A stretch of DNA of 6,222 bases, from positions 1-6,222 of the forward strand of contig JAPKCP010000194.1 of the NCBI GenBank assembly GCA_028822885.1, read 5' to 3'. Made by a program: the position numbers and the translations under genes. Below are positions 1 to 5,014 of the stretch, one piece after another. The notes beneath the pieces were generated by a model that had not been told where the DNA came from, did not search any database, and saw nothing but the letters and a program-made list of their open reading frames with translations. The stretch comes from Yoonia sp. GTDB lineage: Bacteria > Pseudomonadota > Alphaproteobacteria > Rhodobacterales > Rhodobacteraceae. Position 1 is the stretch's first letter. Each line of letters begins with the position of its first letter.

Positions 1-2
1 GC

Positions 3-146
3 GTGTCGGATTCGCAATGGCAGTTTGTGCCACTACAGGCTAACAAGCGCGCAAGGGTTGCTGCGATGGCGTCGCTGCTGATCAGCTCTAAATGTCCTGA
101 ACGCCGGGGCCTTACGCTTAAAGGTCTGACACATGACAACACGTAA
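3..146 (+). CDS. possible 3' end of an unidentified upstream gene (5' end outside window)
   Basis: One frame stays open from the left edge to TAA at 144-146, giving 47 residues that include SLLISSKCPERRGLTLKGL and end in THDNT. The other two + frames close within about 80 bases. The codons resemble those of the neighbouring genes. If real, it is the C-terminal tail of a gene that starts outside the window and overlaps the creatinase start by 14 nt, which would place it in the same transcript with coupled translation. I do not recognise the family: there is no motif, membrane segment or catalytic signature in this short tail. The open frame could also be chance, since 47 codons is not a long run. 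Nothing else is seen in positions 1-132 apart from the Shine-Dalgarno-like AAAGG at 120-124 that serves the next gene. Confidence 0.38.
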   Translation: MSDSQWQFVPLQANKRARVAAMASLLISSKCPERRGLTLKGLTHDNT

Positions 147-1338
147 TCAATTTCACCGTTTTCACCAAGGCGAAAAAACGCTCGCTTTCTCTGACGCGGA
201 ATATGAGGCTCGTATCGCTGGCCTGCGCGAAACAATGGCGATCAAAGGGATCGATGCCTGCGTTCTGACGTCGATGCATAACATCGCTTACTACTCTGGC
301 TTTCTTTACTGTGCGTTTGGTCGCCCATACGGCCAAGTTGTGACCGCAACTGAGACGGTCACGATTAGCGCTGGCATTGATGCTGCCCAACCTTGGCGTC
401 GCTGCTTTGGCGACAACATCACCTACACAGATTGGGAGCGTGACAATTACTGGCGCGCGATCTTGTCCATCACGGGGCCGGGCAAGGTCATCGGTTATGA
501 GATGGATCATCTCACCATTCTGCAATCTGAAAAACTAACGTCGTTCTTGTCACCTGCCATGATCCTTGATGTGTCGCTGGCAACGATGCAGCAACGCATG
601 CACAAATCACCTGCAGAACTAGACTTGATCCGTCATGGTGCCCAAGTGGCTGACGTGGGCGGTTATGCCGTTCGTGACGCTATCAAAGTGGGTGTCCGCG
701 AGATTGATGTGGCTATGGCCGGGCGCGATGCGATGGAGCTTGAGATTGCGAAACGCTTTCCCGATGCGGAATACCGGGACACTTGGATTTGGTTCCAATC
801 TGGAATCAATACGGACGGGGCCCATAACCCTGTGACCGCACGAAAGTTGGAGACGGGTGATATCCTATCGCTTAACACGTTCCCAATGATTTCAGGGTAC
901 TACACTGCGTTAGAGCGGACGTTGTTCGTTGGTGAAATTGACGATGCGAGCTTGAAAATATGGGAAGCCAACGTCGCGGCCCACGAATTTGGGATGTCGT
1001 TACTTAAGCCGGGTGCGTCTTGTGCGGGCATCACAGCCCAAATCAACGACTTCTTCGCGGCCCGTGATTTGTTGCAATACCGCACGTTTGGCTATGGTCA
1101 TTCGTTTGGTGTGTTGTCGCATTATTATGGCCGTGAAGCAGGGCTTGAGCTGCGCGAAGACGTCACCACTGTGCTGGAGCCCGGCATGGTGATCAGCATG
1201 GAGCCGATGCTTACGATTGCAGATGGGCAGCCGGGTGCTGGTGGGTATCGTGAGCACGATATCCTGTTCGTGACTGAAGACGGTAATGAGAACGTCACTG
1301 GATTTCCATATGGTCCTGCCCATAATATCGTGGGCTAA
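133..1338 (+). CDS. creatinase (creatine amidinohydrolase, EC 3.5.3.3), M24 'pita-bread' fold
   Basis: Hydrolyses creatine to sarcosine and urea in the cytoplasm, feeding sarcosine to glycine and one-carbon metabolism. The 401 residues match the family length (about 400). The sequence follows the Pseudomonas putida creatinase, as I recall it, almost end to end: an N-terminal creatinase domain (about 1-155) and a C-terminal M24 domain (about 160-401). Known active-site positions are kept: Phe62 and Arg64 in CAFGRPY; catalytic His231 in DGAHNPVT (His232 in P. putida); Tyr257 and Glu261 in YYTALERTLF; Arg334 in YGREAGLELRED; Glu357 in SMEPM. The metal ligands of aminopeptidase relatives are not expected here, because creatinase is metal-independent. 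ATG 133 has AAAGG 8 nt upstream, and residues 19 onward align without a gap. No sarcosine oxidase or creatininase gene is in view, so its pathway partners lie elsewhere. A plain Xaa-Pro peptidase is the alternative, but the creatine-binding residues argue against it. Confidence 0.93.
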   Translation: MTTRNQFHRFHQGEKTLAFSDAEYEARIAGLRETMAIKGIDACVLTSMHNIAYYSGFLYCAFGRPYGQVVTATETVTISAGIDAAQPWRRCFGDNITYTDWERDNYWRAILSITGPGKVIGYEMDHLTILQSEKLTSFLSPAMILDVSLATMQQRMHKSPAELDLIRHGAQVADVGGYAVRDAIKVGVREIDVAMAGRDAMELEIAKRFPDAEYRDTWIWFQSGINTDGAHNPVTARKLETGDILSLNTFPMISGYYTALERTLFVGEIDDASLKIWEANVAAHEFGMSLLKPGASCAGITAQINDFFAARDLLQYRTFGYGHSFGVLSHYYGREAGLELREDVTTVLEPGMVISMEPMLTIADGQPGAGGYREHDILFVTEDGNENVTGFPYGPAHNIVG

Positions 1339-1354
1339 AACAACGCTGTAAAAA

Positions 1355-1386
1355 TGCCGTTTTCCTGCATTGGCAGGGAAACGGCA
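1355..1386. terminator. 14-bp hairpin after creatinase, terminator-like
   Basis: The arms 1355-1368 (TGCCGTTTTCCTGC) and 1373-1386 (GCAGGGAAACGGCA) pair over 14 bp with one G-T wobble (1363/1378) and a 4-nt loop ATTG. It starts 17 nt after the creatinase stop, the usual place for an intrinsic terminator. On the + strand no U-tract follows (CTGTTGCC). On the - strand the stem runs straight into a T-tract (ATTTTTAC). As a classical terminator it therefore reads better for leftward transcription. On the + strand it may act as a weak terminator or as a 3'-end-stabilising stem. Confidence 0.55.
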
Positions 1387-1439
1387 CTGTTGCCCCATGA
1401 CACCAATGTGATGGCCCAACTGAATGGTGATTTCCTGAC

Positions 1440-1445
1440 AGGGGA
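1440..1445 (+). promoter_or_regulatory. Shine-Dalgarno-like AGGGGA supporting an alternative GTG start at 1451
   Basis: AGGGGA lies 5 nt before GTG 1451, which is in frame with the L,D-transpeptidase gene and would add 13 residues. ATG 1490 has no comparable purine box upstream; the preceding bases are AT-rich. This site is the main argument for the longer form. Confidence 0.35.
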
Positions 1446-1489
1446 TCCGTGTGCTATCCGCTTTAAATTATTTTCTAAATGTTAGTGCC

Positions 1490-2287
1490 ATGCCTCATAT
1501 TATAAATTTTAATCGTCGGACCTTTGGGGCCATGTTACTTGCATCGACTGCTGGTTGTGCGAGGCGTGTTCCGGTTTCAAACCCTCTTGAGGAGTTTGTT
1601 CCAAAGATCAATTTTATGGAAGGATACGGGCCGCTGCTTGACGGTGACTACAGCTTACCGGGCATTCCTGACACTTTCACACAAGGTATTAATCGGCGCA
1701 TGACCGGTGAGTACTTGGGCGAACAAGACGGCGGCACGATTGACGTCGATCCCTTTGCTAAGTTTCTTTATAATATCAAGTCTGATGGCACTGCCGTGCG
1801 TTACCCTGTAGGTGTTGGACGGCAGGGTCGGTCGATCAATGGTGGTGCGACGATTAAGCTAAAGCGCGAATGGCCCGGTTGGACGCCAACCCAGAACATG
1901 TTGCGCACAGAGCCTGAGGTCTACGGACCCTTCGCAAGCGGCGTTCCGGGCGGATTGAAAAGCCCACTTGGCAGTCGCGCACTTTATCTCTTTCGTGGTG
2001 GTCGCGACACATATTATCGAATCCACGGCACAAATGATCTTGGCTCTATCGGCAATTCAGGCTCTGCTGGCTGTATACGGATGTTCAATCAGGATATTAT
2101 CCACCTGTATGAGCAGGTTGTTATCCCAACGAAGGTCCATATCCGCAGTCGTGAAGAATCTCAGCGTGTTGATCCAGAAAATTATGAACGCGGTGTTGAA
2201 CTGCCACCAAAGATCATTTCCAGAGAAGAGTTGTTTGGAGAGAATGAACCAGATCCCAATGATCTTGACCTGTTCACTGTTTATTGA
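1490..2287 (+). CDS. exported L,D-transpeptidase, YkuD family, with Tat signal peptide
   Basis: Predicted periplasmic enzyme that forms 3-3 peptidoglycan cross-links or attaches proteins to the stem peptide through a cysteine nucleophile. The catalytic signature is clear: His179 in IHGTND, then 16 residues later Cys195 in SAGCIRM, as in the YkuD H...[ST]xGC motif. Before it lies the strand-rich part with the segment PLGSRALYLF. The N-terminus reads NRRTFGAMLLASTAGC, a twin-arginine (Tat) signal: RR at 9-10, a short hydrophobic stretch, then Cys23. TAGC is a poor lipobox (Thr at -3), so a lipoprotein is possible but unproven. I chose ATG 1490 because it gives a normal n-region of eight residues before RR. 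GTG 1451 has a better ribosome site and would make 278 residues. The acidic C-terminal tail (residues 242-265) lies beyond the catalytic domain. It appears monocistronic: a hairpin lies upstream and a 136-nt gap downstream. Family confidence is high; the exact substrate is unknown. Confidence 0.88.
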   Translation: MPHIINFNRRTFGAMLLASTAGCARRVPVSNPLEEFVPKINFMEGYGPLLDGDYSLPGIPDTFTQGINRRMTGEYLGEQDGGTIDVDPFAKFLYNIKSDGTAVRYPVGVGRQGRSINGGATIKLKREWPGWTPTQNMLRTEPEVYGPFASGVPGGLKSPLGSRALYLFRGGRDTYYRIHGTNDLGSIGNSGSAGCIRMFNQDIIHLYEQVVIPTKVHIRSREESQRVDPENYERGVELPPKIISREELFGENEPDPNDLDLFTVY

Positions 2288-2374
2288 CGGCTGATCTGGG
2301 ATCACGCACCCTCTTTTGGTAAGGTATTCCCCCAAATTGCTACTTGTGGGCGATCTGCATTTGTAAAATGTCGT

Positions 2375-2380
2375 TATAAT
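2375..2380 (+). promoter_or_regulatory. candidate -10 box (TATAAT) for the four-gene cluster
   Basis: A perfect TATAAT sits 43 nt before ATG 2424, inside the 136-nt gap after the L,D-transpeptidase gene and within an AT-rich stretch. No convincing -35 box lies 16-18 bp upstream (GATCTG at 2352-2357), and the extended TGn element is absent. The nearest TTG-type hexamer, TTGTGG at 2344-2349, is 25 bp away, too far. If used, it would need an activator or tolerate a poor -35. The position is right for the start of a new transcription unit. Confidence 0.42.
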
Positions 2381-2408
2381 TCCTAGATTAGTCCCAACAA
2401 GATTAAAC

Positions 2409-2414
2409 GAGGGA
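2409..2414 (+). promoter_or_regulatory. ribosome binding site (GAGGGA) for the coiled-coil gene
   Basis: GAGGGA lies 9 nt before ATG 2424 and fixes that start. It is the clearest Shine-Dalgarno element in the window and marks the first gene of the cluster. Confidence 0.6.
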
Positions 2415-2423
2415 TGTTTCCAC

Positions 2424-3503
2424 ATGGCCAATTTCGATGCTCAAATTCAAGAATCGCAAACACAGGTCGCTCAGGCTCAAACGAAAATCGCAGCGCTGAC
2501 AAGTCGGATCGAAGTCGCCCGTCAGAAAATGGCGTCCGGCACAGATATTTCGGTTGATATCGAAAATGCGTCCTTGGACGATGTGCATGCCCACACAGAA
2601 CTGATGAACGCGAACATCGCAGAGCTGATTATGGGGCTCGACGATGTAACATCGGCCTTCTCCAAAGACTTTGATGAGATGCGCACAAACACTGGCATGG
2701 AAAGCTTTATTGGCATCTTTTCAAAGGGAAAAGCCGACAGCATGCGTCAGGAACGGATGCGCACGGCCTCTGTTGATGACAAGTTGCAGGACCTGATCTC
2801 AAAGTCTGACGTGATCACCAAGCTGCTACAATCTCAGTTGGCTGAGCTGAACGAGCAGAAGGTGAAAGTTGAAGACAACCTGTCCGGCACGCTGGATGAA
2901 CGTGAAGTCGCCGTGGGTGATTTGGAAGCAGCACGATCCGAGATTCTGGACATGGACCCAAGCATCATCGGCCTTGAGAATAAGATTTCAGTTGAGCAGG
3001 ACGCGGCTGCCCGCACCAAGCTTGAAAGCGAATTGGCTGGGCTGAACCAAAAATATAATGAACTGGTGCAGCAAGAACAGGTCTTGGTCGCTAAATCCCA
3101 GACGCTGGAACGCTATATCGAAAAGGGGAAGACGTGGATCGACTCTCTCCAGAACCAAGCCGCGACCCAGATGGTGTTGATCAACAAACTTGAGACCGAC
3201 ACCAAGCAGCGCGTTGTGCTGTATGATGCCCTGTCAAAATCGTTGAAAACCGCGCAACAGCAAGAGGTTGCCCACCAAATCAACGAGATTGGTGTGAAGA
3301 CTGACCAAGAGGCCCAGACCGCGATGGCCGCCATTGGCGCCGCCACAAATAACCGAATGGTCGACATGCTGGAAGCACACGAGGACCACATGGTCTTTGC
3401 CCGCGAAGTACTAGAGCAGAAGGCGAAAGCGGACGAGAGGTTCGTGCGGCGCTTTGCGAAGATCGTGGAGAAGCATGATAGCAATCAGTACGGGGCGGAA
3501 TGA
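2424..3503 (+). CDS. cysteine-free coiled-coil protein, distant TelA-like layout (unproven)
   Basis: Soluble, almost entirely helical protein of 359 residues with no signal peptide, no membrane segment and no cysteine. Heptad-like coils are visible at about 5-36 (QVAQAQTKIAALTSRIEVA), 120-172 and 195-280. Between the first two lies a break with GMESFIGIFSKGKADSM (91-107), and a charged helix ends the chain (320-350). The order 'glycine/phenylalanine-rich FxxIFxKGK patch, long coil, then KSLKTAQQQEV helix' recalls TelA-type toxic-anion-resistance proteins, whose matching patch reads GFFARMFGK. That comparison is from memory and weak; identity is low and TelA status is inferred, not shown. A generic coiled-coil scaffold or a PspA-like helical protein are alternatives. 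It is probably the first gene of a cluster: a -10 box and good ribosome site precede it, and its stop overlaps the next start (ATGA, 3500-3503). Long coils next to an AAA ATPase suggest a scaffold or polymer that the ATPase remodels. Confidence 0.85.
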   Translation: MANFDAQIQESQTQVAQAQTKIAALTSRIEVARQKMASGTDISVDIENASLDDVHAHTELMNANIAELIMGLDDVTSAFSKDFDEMRTNTGMESFIGIFSKGKADSMRQERMRTASVDDKLQDLISKSDVITKLLQSQLAELNEQKVKVEDNLSGTLDEREVAVGDLEAARSEILDMDPSIIGLENKISVEQDAAARTKLESELAGLNQKYNELVQQEQVLVAKSQTLERYIEKGKTWIDSLQNQAATQMVLINKLETDTKQRVVLYDALSKSLKTAQQQEVAHQINEIGVKTDQEAQTAMAAIGAATNNRMVDMLEAHEDHMVFAREVLEQKAKADERFVRRFAKIVEKHDSNQYGAE

Positions 3504-3775
3504 ACTTCCAAAAATCAAAATTGAAGCTTTGGCTTCTTTTTGCTTTCGCTACATCCGTCGTCGCAATTCTGCTGGGCCTGTACTCAGAAGGCGACAACCC
3601 GCTTGTTCAAGTCTTGGCTGCGCTAATGATGCTGACATTTTTTGGAGCATGGATCGCATTTATTGAACGCTTCTTGGGGTGGTTTGTCGCATGGGCGGAT
3701 AAAGCCACAAAGAACTGGCCCAAATGGGTATGCAGCTTGTTTGGTATGAATGTCGCCACAAGAGGTCGAGAATAG
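3500..3775 (+). CDS. small two-helix inner-membrane protein, family not recognised
   Basis: 91 residues with two predicted membrane helices, at about 9-28 (LKLWLLFAFATSVVAILLGL) and 34-56 (PLVQVLAALMMLTFFGAWIA core). They are joined by a short acidic loop (SEGDN, 29-33). Lysines at 5, 7 and 9 and the basic C-terminal tail put both ends in the cytoplasm by the positive-inside rule. The second helix runs into an aromatic, amphipathic stretch with several Trp (57-77) that could lie on the membrane surface. A single Cys is at 78. Its ATG overlaps the previous stop as ATGA, so translation is very likely coupled to the coiled-coil protein, and the next gene begins 4 nt after its stop. The simplest reading is a membrane anchor or docking subunit for its soluble neighbours. 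No named family is claimed. Confidence 0.82.
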   Translation: MNFQKSKLKLWLLFAFATSVVAILLGLYSEGDNPLVQVLAALMMLTFFGAWIAFIERFLGWFVAWADKATKNWPKWVCSLFGMNVATRGRE

Positions 3776-3779
3776 CGCG

Positions 3780-4901
3780 ATGGTAAAAACTGACATCTCT
3801 GACGACCACTTCAAACTTGAAGATACCCGCGTTACGCGGCGCTATTTTGGTAAGTTTGAACGGATCACGCAGTACCTCAACAAGGTTGCCGCGACGATGG
3901 AGGGTGAGGGCCGTCTGTCTCGCCAAGACATCAAGGCCGTTGCGACGTATCTGGTTGGGCTGAATATCACCTTCCGCTCGCTCGCGCATAAATACCATTT
4001 CTCGGGTCGGTTTGCGCACGCAGGACAGTTGACGTTTGATCGGGTGGAAAGTGGGTTTCCAGTCTATCAAGAGCTTCTTGAGATGGCGAATGATGCGCTT
4101 CAGGCTGAACGCCATCTTGCGTCGATGCCATCAGCGGAAGAATTGAAAGATCAGATGGTCCGCACGATTGTGGGCGATCAGGCAATCCCGACAAAGCTGC
4201 AATATGCATTGTCCCAGCGGCTGTACTACGAAGAACTGCAGAAGGGGTATCAGTTCTGGGCGCGCAATGATCCGCAGGCTGTTTGGCTTGGCACTGATGG
4301 CGATAGGCGTACATTTCAAATCCATTGGGCGGTGTATGATAGTCAGGTAAACTTGCCGACGATCTACCTGATGGAAGTTGAAGACACGGGGCGCGTCGGG
4401 CTGCCAAAGGACGAACGACGCTGGCCAGAAGCGCAGGCGCATCTGATGGCACAATCTGTTGGTGGTCTAAAGCTGCTGACGATTGCAAAGGGCTTTGATG
4501 AAGATTTCGATGACCTGCATCCAACGCGCCTGCGCCGTTTCCATATTGGGCCGATGTATAGCAACGCGTTTACCCGGCAAGCAGGACCTTTGCGCGAAGT
4601 GCTAGAGCAGGCAAACAGCCCAGTCGGTGAAGATTGGGCGCTTGTTTGGACGGAAGAAGAACTAATCGCTGAACGTGTCGAGCGGGTAAAATCTGGATGG
4701 TTTGGGACTGTTGAACGTCAGATATTTGCGCTTGATCCCTTTGCTGGGCAGGGTGCTGACACGGGTGCCACGCGGATGGAACGGTCTTTAATTATGCCAG
4801 AACGGCCTTATCAGGCGCTTGTGGAACGTAATCCGCCGGGGTTTCGTGATGTCCGCAAGTTTGTCGTCAGCGACCGTGGGCGGGTGTTGAGCTATCGGTG
4901 A
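3780..4901 (+). CDS. 373-residue soluble protein of unknown function, third gene of the cluster
   Basis: I do not recognise this family. The protein has no signal peptide, no membrane helix and no cysteine. Residues 1-155 look largely helical and rich in charged and aromatic residues (RRYFGKFERITQYLNKVAAT at 20-39; QYALSQRLYYEELQKGYQFW at 141-160). From about 165 it becomes mixed alpha/beta with clear strand-like segments (RTFQIHWAVYD, PTIYLMEVED, DWALVWTEEEL). It ends in a compact segment GFRDVRKFVVSDRGRVLSYR. No nucleotide-binding, nuclease or peptidase motif is evident. I chose ATG 3780, 4 nt after the previous stop, with GAG-rich bases 7-14 nt upstream. In-frame ATG 3750 would give 383 residues but overlaps the upstream gene by 26 nt and lacks a ribosome site. 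Its place between a membrane protein and an AAA ATPase suggests an adaptor or substrate-binding subunit; that is inference from context only. Confidence 0.85.
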   Translation: MVKTDISDDHFKLEDTRVTRRYFGKFERITQYLNKVAATMEGEGRLSRQDIKAVATYLVGLNITFRSLAHKYHFSGRFAHAGQLTFDRVESGFPVYQELLEMANDALQAERHLASMPSAEELKDQMVRTIVGDQAIPTKLQYALSQRLYYEELQKGYQFWARNDPQAVWLGTDGDRRTFQIHWAVYDSQVNLPTIYLMEVEDTGRVGLPKDERRWPEAQAHLMAQSVGGLKLLTIAKGFDEDFDDLHPTRLRRFHIGPMYSNAFTRQAGPLREVLEQANSPVGEDWALVWTEEELIAERVERVKSGWFGTVERQIFALDPFAGQGADTGATRMERSLIMPERPYQALVERNPPGFRDVRKFVVSDRGRVLSYR

Positions 4902-4910
4902 TGTGAGGCG

Positions 4911-4933
4911 AGAAATCTTTGAAGAAGATTTTT
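4911..4933. repeat. AT-rich hairpin 1 in the gap before the AAA ATPase gene
   Basis: The arms AAATCTT (4913-4919) and AAGATTT (4925-4931) are perfect complements around the loop TGAAG. The stem can extend by a G-T and an A-T pair to 4911/4933. The 3' arm merges into TTTTT (4929-4933) and lies 10 nt after the stop of the preceding gene, so it may terminate or attenuate transcription into the ATPase gene, although an AT-rich stem is weak. Confidence 0.5.
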
Positions 4934-4940
4934 GTGGAAA

Positions 4941-4964
4941 AAGACTTTTGGGTCAAAAAGTCTT
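4941..4964. repeat. AT-rich hairpin 2 in the gap before the AAA ATPase gene
   Basis: Perfect 9-bp arms AAGACTTTT (4941-4949) and AAAAGTCTT (4956-4964) enclose the loop GGGTCA. It begins 8 nt after hairpin 1. On the + strand it is followed by CGGATC, not by Ts. On the - strand it is followed by TTTTTCC. With hairpin 1 it makes a tandem structure in a 113-nt gap between otherwise closely packed genes. It could be an attenuator, an mRNA-stability element or a palindromic repeat common in the genome. Confidence 0.5.
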
Positions 4965-5014
4965 CGGATCAAAAATTGGACCTATGAATTTGAACGAAGT
5001 GAGTATGTGAAACA

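Noticed and set aside
133..1338. Annotation as Xaa-Pro aminopeptidase or dipeptidase
   Set aside because: The protein shares the M24 fold, but has the creatine-binding residues and the His in DGAHNPVT at the creatinase position, and matches creatinase over its full length.
1000..1419. 139-residue open frame on the - strand across the creatinase 3' end
   Set aside because: It overlaps the highly conserved creatinase C-terminus and reads through the hairpin; no recognisable protein features.
1354..1485. 43-codon open frame from ATG 1354 in the gap after creatinase
   Set aside because: It has no ribosome site, its first third is the 14-bp hairpin, and it runs out of frame into the AT-rich start region of the L,D-transpeptidase gene. 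More likely chance.
2292..2304. Palindrome TGATC-TGG-GATCA just after the L,D-transpeptidase stop, with CTCTTTT shortly after
   Set aside because: The 5-bp stem does not extend and the T-run is separated by about nine bases, so it is too weak to call a terminator.
2344..2380. TTGTGG (2344-2349) as the -35 partner of TATAAT (2375-2380)
   Set aside because: The 25-bp spacer is far outside the 16-18 bp range, so only the -10 box is reported.
3967..4524. 185-residue open frame on the - strand
   Set aside because: It lies wholly inside the 373-residue + strand gene, has a low-complexity Pro/Ser/Arg composition and no motif or ribosome site; it is a mirror of the real gene.
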